20,634 bases of DNA, taken from Chlamydiota bacterium (GTDB lineage: Bacteria > Auribacterota > UBA3054 > B51-G9). The notes under the pieces were generated by a model that saw only the letters and a program-made list of their open reading frames with translations, had not been told where the DNA came from and did not search any database. The DNA lies in contig QMOL01000016.1 in assembly GCA_003648225.1 (NCBI GenBank), forward strand, positions 1-20,634, read 5' to 3'. Below are positions 7,729-16,500 of this stretch, in pieces; within the stretch, counting starts at the first letter, position 1, and each line of letters begins with the position of its first letter. The position numbers and the translations under genes are program-made.

Positions 7729-8463
7729 TCATCTTGCAATAATTAATAAAGAAACTGATTTTGCCCCTGAACCAAGCAACATCCGCGAACATTCGCCGGA
7801 AGTTGCGCCTGTTGTATAAACGTCATCAACAAGGGCAATGTTTTTATCTTTAATATATTTATTTTTACGAACGGCAAAAGCGCCGCGAATATTTGCTGTT
7901 CTACTTGCGGCATTCAACTGCACTTGCGGAGTTGTTCTACGAACTCTGCAAAAAGCTGATTCCGGAACAATCGGAACATTAATTAAAGGGCTGATATTCC
8001 GGCATAATTCCCTTGCCTGATTAAACCCGCGCCATCTTTTCCGTGTCCAGTGTAAAGGAATTGGAACGAGCAGGTCAAAACTGCTTTCGATGTTCTTTTT
8101 TTTTATTTGCTCCACAATAATATGAGCAAAGAATTTAGATAAAAACTGCTGCCTCTCATACTTGTACAAATGAATCAACCGTTTCATCAACCCCTGATAT
8201 TCAGCTGCAGCAACAGTAATTTTTATATTTTTATCCGGTTGAATTCTGCATATTCCGCACAACTGATTTTCGCCATTTCGAGTTCTTATCGGCCTGGAAC
8301 ATTTAGGGCAATGCGGTCCGCTTATCAGCGGAAGAGAATCAAAGCAATCATTGCAAATATATTTTTCTTTACCGGTTAACGCTTTATTACAGAGAACGCA
8401 TTGCGGCGGATAAAATAAATCTACCGCGGAGCCGAAAGCGAGGGTAAAGAACTTTTGAATCAT
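7729..8463 (-). CDS. comF: ComF-type amidophosphoribosyltransferase-like protein
   Basis: The 244-residue product has the ComF layout. An N-terminal zinc-binding double-Cys module (CVLCNKALTGKEKYICNDC, then CPKC and CGIC) is followed by a helical linker with YKYERQQFLSKFFA. The C-terminal phosphoribosyltransferase domain has PVPLHW-type IPLHWTRKRWRGFNQA and the PRPP loop IALVDDVYTTGATS near residues 210-223. ComF is needed for natural transformation in several bacteria, where it is thought to help move incoming single-stranded DNA; the biochemical reaction is not settled. Its start codon overlaps the stop of the upstream unknown gene (ATGA), so translation is coupled. No other competence gene is present in the window. 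Confidence 0.92.
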   Translation of the reverse strand: MIQKFFTLAFGSAVDLFYPPQCVLCNKALTGKEKYICNDCFDSLPLISGPHCPKCSRPIRTRNGENQLCGICRIQPDKNIKITVAAAEYQGLMKRLIHLYKYERQQFLSKFFAHIIVEQIKKKNIESSFDLLVPIPLHWTRKRWRGFNQARELCRNISPLINVPIVPESAFCRVRRTTPQVQLNAASRTANIRGAFAVRKNKYIKDKNIALVDDVYTTGATSGECSRMLLGSGAKSVSLLIIAR

Positions 8464-8837
8464 ATATCAGCGTTACGAGTTTTATTTAATTTTGGAGAAT
8501 AAGTGAATTCTTTCATTGGAGTTTCTAAAACCGCATTTTTTTCAATTCTGTCGGCCATATTGGCAGCTTTAGATCCCGGCATTATTACCTCAAGATATTT
8601 AATTGAAGAAAAAGGAATGAAAAAGACTTTATTCATCTTTGATAATGGTCTTTGATCATATTCTCCGGATGCCGTATCCATAACTTCCTGGAAATGACGC
8701 CCGCTAATTGTAACGCCTGCGGCGTTAGTCGTTGTAACAGTGCCGCGCATAATATCCACGGGCATTTCTTTGAAGTTTCTTCTTAAAGCAATTCTAACAC
8801 GTTTTTCTACTAAGCTTTCATTACATTTGTCATTCAT
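8460..8837 (-). CDS. Small unknown protein with a possible Sm/SH3-like beta-barrel
   Basis: I do not recognise this 125-residue protein. The start is ATG 8835-8837, six bases after an AAGGTG ribosome binding site; a GTG three codons earlier lies within that site and is unlikely. The N-terminal third is basic and helical (VEKRVRIALRRNFKE). The middle reads IMRGTVTTTNAAGVTISGRH and then VFFIPFSSIKYLEVI. A strand-turn-strand 'G-x-V...G-V-x-I-x-G' with a later 'I-P-x-S-S-I-x-x-L' strand is the pattern seen in small Sm/Hfq-like or SH3-like barrels. The tail is polar and probably disordered. It is placed between ymdB (15 bases upstream) and comF (4-base overlap), in an operon with RNase Y, so an RNA-related role is possible but purely inferred. 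Confidence 0.75.
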   Translation of the reverse strand: MNDKCNESLVEKRVRIALRRNFKEMPVDIMRGTVTTTNAAGVTISGRHFQEVMDTASGEYDQRPLSKMNKVFFIPFSSIKYLEVIMPGSKAANMADRIEKNAVLETPMKEFTYSPKLNKTRNADI

Positions 8838-8861
8838 AATTTTCACCTTATTAATATTTTA

Positions 8862-9641
8862 TTAATTTAAATTTTTTTTTACAAGTTCTATAGAACCGGC
8901 TTTGCCGGTAATTTCATCTATATCAATTAACGCGCCGGTAAGCCATACATTTTCTTTAGCAATTTTATACCGGTTTGGCATGCCCGTTAAAAAATGATTT
9001 AATACCGGAGCAACTTCGCAGCCAAGAATCGAATTACGAGCGCCTGTCATACCAAGATCAGTAAGACAAGCCGTGCCGTTTGCAAGAATTCTGTTATCGG
9101 CGGTTTGGACATGAGTGTGAGTTCCACACACTGCGGATACACGGCCATCAAGAAACCATCCCATTGCTATTTTTTCACTTGTGGCTTCAGCGTGGAAATC
9201 AACAACAACAATTTTTGTTTGTTGATGAATTTCGGCAAGAATTTTTTCGATCGCTTTAAATGGACAATCAACGGGTTTCATAAAAACACGCCCGATTAAA
9301 TTTACCACAGCTACTTTAATTCCATTATCAGTTTCAACAATTTGCCAACCTGCTCCGGGAGCGGCATCAGGATAATTCAAAGGACGAATCACCTGAGGAA
9401 TATCAAGCGCGGCAGCGGCGCAGCTTTGCTGGTAGACGTGGTCGCCTGTGGTGATCACATCGACTCCGGAATCAAGTAGTTCGTTCATGGTATCAAAAGT
9501 AATTCCTTTACCACCAGCTGAATTTTCAGCATTAGCAATAAACAAATCATATTTTAATTCATCACGAAGCTTCGGCACAAGAGCCTTAACAGCATTTCTG
9601 CCTGGTCGTCCAACGATATCTCCAATAATAAGAATTTTCAT
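8862..9641 (-). CDS. ymdB: YmdB-type (TIGR00282) metallophosphoesterase, 2',3'-cyclic nucleotide phosphodiesterase
   Basis: The 259-residue product begins MKILIIGDIVGRPGR at ATG 9639-9641. Longer in-frame starts up to 9878 run through the end of rny and are rejected. Dimetal phosphoesterase motifs are visible in order: GDIVG (Asp8), ANAENSAGGKG, TTGDHVYQQ, VVDFHAEATSEK, and the C-terminal CGTHTHVQTAD. In Bacillus this family hydrolyses cyclic nucleotides and affects biofilm and colony development. It lies 7 bases after rny, the arrangement known from many bacteria, and the enzymes may act in the same RNA turnover or signalling pathway. Length and motifs are complete. Confidence 0.92.
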   Translation of the reverse strand: MKILIIGDIVGRPGRNAVKALVPKLRDELKYDLFIANAENSAGGKGITFDTMNELLDSGVDVITTGDHVYQQSCAAAALDIPQVIRPLNYPDAAPGAGWQIVETDNGIKVAVVNLIGRVFMKPVDCPFKAIEKILAEIHQQTKIVVVDFHAEATSEKIAMGWFLDGRVSAVCGTHTHVQTADNRILANGTACLTDLGMTGARNSILGCEVAPVLNHFLTGMPNRYKIAKENVWLTGALIDIDEITGKAGSIELVKKNLN

Positions 9642-9648
9642 AATCGGA

Positions 9649-11199
9649 TTATCTCGCGTATTCGGTGACACGGGTTTCGCGAACAACCATAACTTTAATT
9701 TCACCCGGAAATTGCATTTCATCCGAAACGCGTTTAGCGATATTTCTCGCTGTTGAAATAGCTTGGTTGTCATTAATTTCATCCGCGTTGACCATAACAC
9801 GAACTTCTCTGCCGGCTTGAATTGCATAAGCGCTTTGAACCCCATCGCATTCGGTTGCGATTTTTTCAAGACTTTCAATGCGTTTCAAATACATGTCATA
9901 AGCTTCACTTCTTGCCCCGGGCCTTGCAGCTGAAATGGCATCTGCGGCGCTTGCGAGAACAGCAAGAACAGATTTTGGTTCAACTTCATTATGATGAGCG
10001 GCGATAGCGTTAATGATTTCTTCAGGAAGACGTTGACGTCTTGCGATATCAGAGCCGATAATTGCGTGAGGACCTTCAACTTCGTGGTCGACAGCTTTAC
10101 CAAGATCGTGGAGTAAGCCGATAATTTTTGCTCGTTCGACATTTTCGTGAAGTTCTTCAGCCATTACGCTCATTATTCTTGCGACTTCCATACTATGATT
10201 TAAAAGGTTTTGCCCGTAACTTGTGCGGAATTTAAGACGTCCGATCAATCTTAAAAGTTCCTGTGGTAATCCGCTTATTCCAAGTTCTAAAGCAGCCTTC
10301 GCGCCCGTCTCAAGAATTTCTTTATCGAGAGTTTTTTTAACCTTTTTAAGTATTTCTTCAATGCGTGCCGGATGAATTCTTCCATCGGCGATTAATCTTT
10401 CCAAAGTTCTGCGTGCAACTTCTCTACGCACGGGATCAAAGCCTGAGATAACAACCGCGTTAGGCGTATCATCGATAAGAATTTCGACGCCGGTTCCTTG
10501 TTCCAGCGCGCGAATATTTCTTCCTTCCCTTCCTATAATCCTGCCTTTAAGGTCATCGCTTGGCAGCGAAACAGAACAAACAGTTGTTTCCGCAACATGG
10601 TCGGAGGCGGAACGTTGGATTGCCTGGCTGATAATATTTTTAGCATTTTTTTCAGCTTCTTCGTGAGCTTCCTGCTGTTTTTTACGGATATAAGTTGCAG
10701 CTTCATATTCCACTTCGCGTTCAAGTTTTTCCATAAGATGTTTAACCGCTTCCTCTTTACTCAGTCCGGCGATTTTTTGTAAAGCCATTTCTTCATCCTG
10801 AACAAGTTTTTGTACGCGCGCCCTGCTGTGTTCAACCATTTGTTTTTGTTTAATTAATTTTTCTTTTTCTTGTTCGTAATCTTTTTCTCTCTGTTCGATT
10901 ATGTCAACACGTTTATCCAGGTTTTCTTTTTTTTGTTCAAGCCATTGTTCCTGTTGCCGTATTTCTTTTCGTTGTTCTTTAGTGTTTCTTTCAAATTCCA
11001 AGCGGGTTTTTTGAAGTTGCTCTTTTACTTCAATTTTTCCTTCGCGAATAATTGCCTGGGCTTCTTTTTCAGCTTCTTTAATTACATCATTGGCTCGGTT
11101 TTCCGCCGAATTAACGCTGCGTTTGTTAATTAAAACGACAATAATAACTCCTATTGCGAGTCCGCCGAGTCCAACAATAACCGGTAATAATAAATTCAT
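9649..11199 (-). CDS. rny: Ribonuclease Y, membrane-anchored endoribonuclease
   Basis: The true start is ATG 11197-11199, preceded by AAGGAG four to nine bases upstream; a longer frame to 11478 lies inside rarA and is rejected. The product is 516 residues, normal for RNase Y, which starts mRNA decay at the inner membrane. In order: one membrane helix (about 4-24), a long charged coiled coil (about 30-200), a KH RNA-binding domain with the GREGRN loop at about 223-228, and an HD domain with His335 (NHSMEVA) and His364-Asp365 (LLHDLGKA) for metal binding. The C-terminal VRVMVNADEIND-type segment is also present. It lies 22 bases after rarA and 7 before ymdB, within the long operon. Confidence 0.96.
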   Translation of the reverse strand: MNLLLPVIVGLGGLAIGVIIVVLINKRSVNSAENRANDVIKEAEKEAQAIIREGKIEVKEQLQKTRLEFERNTKEQRKEIRQQEQWLEQKKENLDKRVDIIEQREKDYEQEKEKLIKQKQMVEHSRARVQKLVQDEEMALQKIAGLSKEEAVKHLMEKLEREVEYEAATYIRKKQQEAHEEAEKNAKNIISQAIQRSASDHVAETTVCSVSLPSDDLKGRIIGREGRNIRALEQGTGVEILIDDTPNAVVISGFDPVRREVARRTLERLIADGRIHPARIEEILKKVKKTLDKEILETGAKAALELGISGLPQELLRLIGRLKFRTSYGQNLLNHSMEVARIMSVMAEELHENVERAKIIGLLHDLGKAVDHEVEGPHAIIGSDIARRQRLPEEIINAIAAHHNEVEPKSVLAVLASAADAISAARPGARSEAYDMYLKRIESLEKIATECDGVQSAYAIQAGREVRVMVNADEINDNQAISTARNIAKRVSDEMQFPGEIKVMVVRETRVTEYAR

Positions 11200-11221
11200 A
11201 TTTCTCCTTATTTCATGTTTG

Positions 11222-12613
11222 TTAAAATTTAGCAGAATTACTTTTTTTCTTATCCTGCTTTTGAGCGCGCCACCGCTCAAGCCGGTCGGCAATTTTTGCT
11301 TCCCAGCCTTCGTTTGTCGGCTCATAATATCTTCGCGGTGCCGGAAGATAATCCTGAGCAACATAATGCCCGTCATAATTGTGGCTATATTTATAGCCCG
11401 TATGGCCAAGCTCTTTAGCACCTTTGTGCTGCGTGCGTAAATGTCGCGGAATTTCCAATGTCCGCCCGCTTTGCACATCTTCAGTTGCTTTGTTTAATGC
11501 TGTGTAAGTCGCGTTGCTTTTCGGTGAACAGGCGAGATAAGCGACTACATGACCAAGATTAATTCTTGCTTCCGGCAATCCTACGCGCTCAACCGCCTGG
11601 AAACAAGCAATCGCTTGAGATAAAGCAAGAGGGTCTGCACAACCAATATCTTCGCTGGCAAAAATCACCATTCTTCGCGCGATAAATCGCGGATCTTCAC
11701 CAGCTTCAATCATTTTTGCAAGCCAGTATAATGCTGCATCAGGATCACTTCCGCGCATAGCTTTTATAAACGCGGAAATTGTATCGTAATGCGAGTCACC
11801 GGCTTTGTCATAAACAATATTTTTCTTCTGCAAAGATGCTTCCGCGTCCGCGAGCGTAATATGAATCTTCCCGTTCGCGGATTTTGGCGCTGATGTTACC
11901 GCTAATTCCAGAGCAACAAGTGCAACTCTCGCATCGCCATCACATCCCATTGCGAAGAAAGCCATGGCGTTATCATCAGCATTAGCATCAAATTTTCCGA
12001 GGCCCCGCGTTTTGTCTTTGAGCGCTCTTTTTAAAAGAACAATAATCTCTTCTTCTTCAATCGACTCAAACTGAAAAATCCGCGAGCGCGAAAGCAGTGC
12101 GGCATTCAGCGCGAAAAAAGGATTTTCCGTTGTAGCGCCGATTAAAACTATTGTGCCGTCTTCAACGCATGGCAGTAAAACATCCTGCTGGGATTTGCTG
12201 AACCGATGAATTTCATCAAGAAACAGCACTAAACCGTGTTGCCCGGCATTTTGCAGTTTAGTCGATAGAGAAACTGCTTCACGTACATCTTTAACGCTTG
12301 CGCTAACCGCGCTCAGTCGGCGAAAATACCGTTTAGTCGTCTTTGCAATAACCTCCGCCAAAGTTGTTTTCCCACATCCAGGAGGTCCGTAGAAGATTGC
12401 GGATGTCAGCGTGTCAGAGCGAATAGCTCGATCAAGTAAACTTCCGGAAGCGAGTAAATGTTTCTGCCCGACGATTTCTTCAAGGCGTTGAGGTCTCATT
12501 CGATGAGCCAGAGGTTCATATCTGCCCTTCGGTTTGGATTTTTTAACATCCTGTGTTAAGTCGTCAGGCGACAGAAAAAAATCATCTGATGTGTTTAATG
12601 GATCAATAGTCAC
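11222..12613 (-). CDS. rarA: RarA (MgsA) replication-associated AAA+ ATPase
   Basis: The 463-residue product is a clamp-loader-like AAA+ ATPase that acts at stalled replication forks and gaps and binds SSB. It begins at GTG 12611-12613; an in-frame TGA lies just upstream, and the only later Met before the core is Met39. Visible motifs are RPQRLEEIVGQKHLL, Walker A GPPGCGKTT (76-84), Walker B FLDEIHRF (131-138), sensor-1 GATTENPFF, the arginine finger region SRSRIF, and the RarA-specific C-terminal tetramerisation part (MRGSDPDAALYWLAKMIEAGED, then GCADPLAL, and GYKYSHNYDGH). Signal for translation is weak. A 6S-like RNA lies about 90 bases upstream on the same strand, an arrangement resembling the bsrA/rarA neighbourhood of Bacillus. 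Confidence 0.95.
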   Translation of the reverse strand: MTIDPLNTSDDFFLSPDDLTQDVKKSKPKGRYEPLAHRMRPQRLEEIVGQKHLLASGSLLDRAIRSDTLTSAIFYGPPGCGKTTLAEVIAKTTKRYFRRLSAVSASVKDVREAVSLSTKLQNAGQHGLVLFLDEIHRFSKSQQDVLLPCVEDGTIVLIGATTENPFFALNAALLSRSRIFQFESIEEEEIIVLLKRALKDKTRGLGKFDANADDNAMAFFAMGCDGDARVALVALELAVTSAPKSANGKIHITLADAEASLQKKNIVYDKAGDSHYDTISAFIKAMRGSDPDAALYWLAKMIEAGEDPRFIARRMVIFASEDIGCADPLALSQAIACFQAVERVGLPEARINLGHVVAYLACSPKSNATYTALNKATEDVQSGRTLEIPRHLRTQHKGAKELGHTGYKYSHNYDGHYVAQDYLPAPRRYYEPTNEGWEAKIADRLERWRAQKQDKKKSNSAKF

Positions 12614-12700
12614 TTTTCAATTTTCAAGAAAAGCCAAAGAAACAAAATGCGTTACTGAAAGTAAAACTAAAAAAGAGTAATAGAAGAAAGGAATCAAAAT

Positions 12701-12887
12701 TGAAGTTCCCCCGCGAATGCCGTCTGCAAGACGCTGTTGGACCGTAATGAAAAGTGGGTGCCGTGACAAACTTGTGCGCCGTCCCGGGTATTAATACGGG
12801 CATGACTCTCCATCTGTGCACTGAGCTCCCTTACGTCAAAATGTTGGTTCAAGATAAGTCTTAACATAACGAACACCGCAGGGTGAT
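12701..12887 (-). ncRNA. ssrS: 6S RNA (RNA polymerase-binding regulatory RNA), candidate
   Basis: 6S RNA mimics an open promoter and binds the housekeeping RNA polymerase holoenzyme. The minus strand shows its parts in order. The closing stem is CCCTGCG at 12883-12877 with CGCGGGG at 12715-12709. It is followed by CGGTGTTCG, a small hairpin AAGACTTATCTT (12862-12851), and the 5' bubble side TTGAACCAAC. The apical half has GGGAGC and CCCGGGACGG, and the 3' bubble side has GTCCAACAG and a small hairpin GTCTTGCAGAC (12732-12722). Length, about 185 bases, is normal. An AT-rich upstream stretch with TAAATATAAAT just before the 5' end can serve as the -10 region. GC-content is clearly higher than the flanks although no gene is present. 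The exact ends are approximate. Confidence 0.75.
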
Positions 12888-13194
12888 TTATATTTAAAAA
12901 TTCAAATAAAAAATTACTTTTTCTTCTGTTACCGGAATATAGTTTTACCGTTTAGCAATATTGTTTGCCAATTCTTTTCCGATAGCTGTTATATATATTG
13001 GAAATGGATTTTTATCATCTCCATATATAATTATAATAAATAAATAAATTAAAAGCAAATTAATTTTAACGGGAAATACACAGGATATTAAAATTAATTA
13101 TAATAAATCAAATGCTATTACAGTTACTTCAAAACTATAATATGCCTTAATAACGCACCTTATAAATAATGAATCACATGGGAACAACTGCGCC
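12888..13194. other. AT-rich divergent intergenic stretch without a clear gene
   Basis: This stretch separates the minus-strand housekeeping operon from the plus-strand accessory region. No gene is supported. A short minus-strand frame (about 12945-13050) reads GDDKNPFPIYITAIGKELAN and ends in a stop at 12945-12947; it looks protein-like but has no start codon or ribosome binding site, so it could be a C-terminal remnant. Around 13105-13140 the plus strand reads NAITVT, weakly like the NVTF segment of the downstream PEP-CTERM protein, and may belong to the adjacent fossil. Confidence 0.5.
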
Positions 13195-13350
13195 TATTCT
13201 TCAGTTTTACGGATGAAAACGGGGGAAGGCTTGTTAATTTCTCTCAAACAATTAATTTAATCGGCATTGGCGGGAATGCCGACGTCGTTTTTTCCGAAAC
13301 AGCCGTTCCTGAACCGTGTTTATTTACTATTTGTTATTTAGATTTTTCTT
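13195..13350 (+). pseudogene. Fossil C-terminal tail of a second PEP-CTERM protein
   Basis: The plus strand reads NFSQTINLIGIGGNADVV, a few more residues, and then VPEPCLFTICYLDFS, ending at TAA 13350-13352. The intact gene downstream ends with the equivalent DFSQTITLSGSGGNAQVV and VPEPCLFIICYLSF. The two share 12 of 17 residues in the first segment and nearly all of the sorting-signal region. No start codon or ribosome binding site belongs to this piece, upstream codons are broken by stops, and the basic end after the hydrophobic stretch is missing because a stop follows DFS. It is therefore the remnant of a paralogue deleted from its N-terminal side, or of a tail exchange between tandem copies. 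Confidence 0.72.
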
Positions 13351-13378
13351 AACTTAACGCTTAGGAGAGGAATCTCAA

Positions 13379-13407
13379 TTGACATTTAACTAATTTTGTG
13401 TTATAAT
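13379..13407 (+). promoter_or_regulatory. Full-consensus sigma70 promoter of the PEP-CTERM gene
   Basis: TTGACA at 13379-13384 and TATAAT at 13402-13407 match the consensus at every position and are spaced by exactly 17 bases. Transcription would begin near 13414, leaving a leader of about 100 AT-rich bases before the ATG at 13516. The gene also has a strong ribosome binding site (AAGGAGA at 13504-13510), so high expression is expected unless the leader or an operator limits it. No convincing operator was seen. Confidence 0.8.
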
Positions 13408-13515
13408 GTTTGAAAATTCTTGTACTTTATATAACCTGTTTCTTTAGATAACTTTAATATGTTTCTATGTTTTAATTTATTATTTAGTAACGTTGTTTAA
13501 AAAAAGGAGAAAGAA

Positions 13516-16500
13516 ATGAAAAACTTAAAAATCCCCCAAATCCACTTTAAAAAAATTGGAATTATTCTAATTACCATTATTGCTTTTTTTATATGCAATA
13601 ACGCATCGGCTCTTATAGTAGAAATAGACCCGTTAACACCACTGACCGACTATATCAGTATGGCCGAATGGAATACTGATGGTGATTTTGAAAACTGGGC
13701 GTATAATGCTCATATTATAGATACTCAAGTTTCAGGCGGGGATTTTATCGGTAAAGACGATGGTGTTGACCCGGTTATGAGTTTGGATATTGATGCTTTA
13801 ACTCCTCCCGACGCCCGGATGGAACTTGCCACTACTATAGGTACAGTATTTGAAGTTAGAATGCAGCTTGTTACTAATACTTTAAATCCCCGCATAGATT
13901 TTTGGGCTACTATTAATGGATCAGGTCCGGGATCATTCCCGCCTATGCAATTCGCAGCTGCAGGTGGCGCAATTCCGGAAGTCCCGACGGATGGACAGTT
14001 TCATGTTTTTAGGATCACTCTTGAAGCGGGTGACAATTATATTGGTAATCTCAACGCTTTAAGACTTGACCCGGTTGCAGACGCTCTACCGATCGGTGAA
14101 ACTTTTAAGATAGATTATTTTCGTGTGGCTAATGTTACCAACCGGATTGTTATAGTACAGGTTGATTCCGACCCGATTTTTAATTACACGAGTTTGGGTG
14201 AATGGAATACAGACGGTGATTTTGAAGATTGGCAGATGAATAATATCGGAAGTTCAAACGTTACCGAAGGAGCAATGTCAGGCAGTCCCGCTAACGGAGA
14301 TCCGTATTTTTATAAGTCGGACGCACAATCTTTACCTGCACCTGTGTTATCAAAAGCTCCATTTCTTGAATTCAGAATTAAACAAACCGCATCTTTTACA
14401 AGTGAAATGGAAATATTCTTTGGTACATCTGATAATCCGGGAATGTCGGGTTCTCGGCACGCGGCAATACCGGCAGCATTAGTCCCAGCAGATGGGAAAT
14501 TTCATATTTACCGGTATAATATGTCCACACATGCTGATTGGAATAGTGATTTACAATTAATCAGAATCGATCCGTATGTTAACGATGGCTCTATCGGAAA
14601 ACAATTTGAAATTGATTATATTCGTGTCGGAAGTAAGGAAACGCCGACAATTGATCCGACCGCCACTCAAGGCGATTATCCGGATAAAATAGCTGTAAGT
14701 TGGGATAATGTTGAAATAGTTAATAAATATCAAGTTTGGAGAAATACTACAAATGACAGTAGTACGGCTTCGATAAATTCACCGGAATTGACAACTAATT
14801 TTTATGAAGATACTTCGGCAACGGTTGAGGTTGATTATTATTACTGGGTAAAAGCCTTTATTACAAATGACTGGGGCGATTTTGGAAGTTCAGCCATGGG
14901 CTTCGCGACAGCATCTACAGGTCCCGACAAACCGACAAATATTTCCCCGGCGGCCGATGCGGCTGTTGCTTCGTTCCCGGTTGTTCTTCAAGCTTCTGCT
15001 TATAATGATCAGTATAACTGGCCGATGGAAGCTGTTGAATGGCAGCTGAATAACAACACTAATTTTTCTTATGTAAAATGGGATAGCGGAATTTTGCTAA
15101 CCAATCTTACTTCAGTTGAACCGCCAAGCCCGAAAATTTCTCTTACAAATTATTGGCGCGTACGTTACAAAAACAAAAGAGATAAATGGAGCGAGTGGTC
15201 CGATAAAACAATGTTTACTTTTACCGGAACTCGAAGTACTAATTCTTCGTTCTATTTTTATGATACATTTAACACGACAGGCAGCGGCGATGTAAATAAC
15301 GGCTTCTATCGAGCAGGAAGGCAATTCGGCACAATAATCCCGCTCAATTATACAATGATTGGCAAATCAAAGGTTGGCAGCGAATGTGCTAATCCGGGCG
15401 AATTGCTGCTTGGTTTATCCAGCGGCGTAACACCGAATTACAGTTTTGCTGACTTCGGCAATTTTAAAATCGAATTTGACGTTGTACCGCACGCACTTGA
15501 CAAAACAAATGACTGGATAGCTTTGACTTTCGGTAAATCAAATGCGCAAAACGCGATGAAACCTGTAAGCTCATCAGGAGCAAGTCTTGGATTTTTTGGC
15601 AATGGCGCGTTTATGGCGTTTGACGGAGAAACTCTTGTAGGTAGCGGCACCGGTGTACCCACCGATGAAAAACTTCATATAATTTTAACCGCTTCAACTG
15701 AAGGTTTTGATCATGACTCTGTGAAATATTCTGCCTTTGTTAATGGTATCCCCATGATTACAGTCACTTCACCTAATCTGGGTTATGTTTATAATAATGT
15801 CGGCGGCTTTGATAATAATTTTATCTCTTTGTTTAATAATAGCAGTATATCTACGAACATAAGCTTATTCGATAATCTTAAGATAACTAAAGTCGAAAAT
15901 TCTATATCAGTAACAAATTGGTTAAATGATTCAGATATGCTGCCGATGGACCCCGCGAAAACAACTCATGCAGTAAATATTAACGGCGAATCAGTAACTA
16001 TTAACGGTGTTGATTTTATCGGTACCGGAACTAATTTCGGCGGACACGTTAATGGTTCTGCTATATTACAATCAAATGGATGGGAATTAATGAGTGCTAA
16101 CGGAACAGTACTTTTCCACGGAGGTGAAAATGTTACAAATCTTGTTACTGATACCGGTACAAAAACTCTTATGGAATATTTCGGCTACTTTAATGCTCCC
16201 GGAGGAACAGCAGCATTAAAATTGTCAGGTCTTACTCCTTATTCATCAAATGTAATTTCAATATATTCTTATGGTTGGGAAAATGCTAACAGAGAAGTCT
16301 ATTTCTCAAGTACATCGGGTGGGACAATAACAAATGTTAACCAGGACACTTATGGAATAGGAACAGGTATTATTGTTCGATACGGCTATGTGGCTGATAA
16401 TAACGGCAAAGCAACAATTGTTATATCAACCAGCGGCAGTGCGGGATGGCACCTTTCCGGTTTTTACAGCGAAGAAATATTCGCGCCGGAAGCTCAAATC

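Noticed and set aside
9642..9878. N-terminal extension of the ymdB frame
   Set aside because: It lies within the conserved end of rny; the family N-terminus MKILIIGDIVG begins at 9641.
11200..11478. N-terminal extension of the rny frame
   Set aside because: It overlaps rarA; the membrane helix of RNase Y and a good ribosome binding site mark the start at 11199.
12624..12876. Two short minus-strand frames of 60-65 codons
   Set aside because: They cover the 6S-like RNA, have no ribosome binding site and no protein-like composition.
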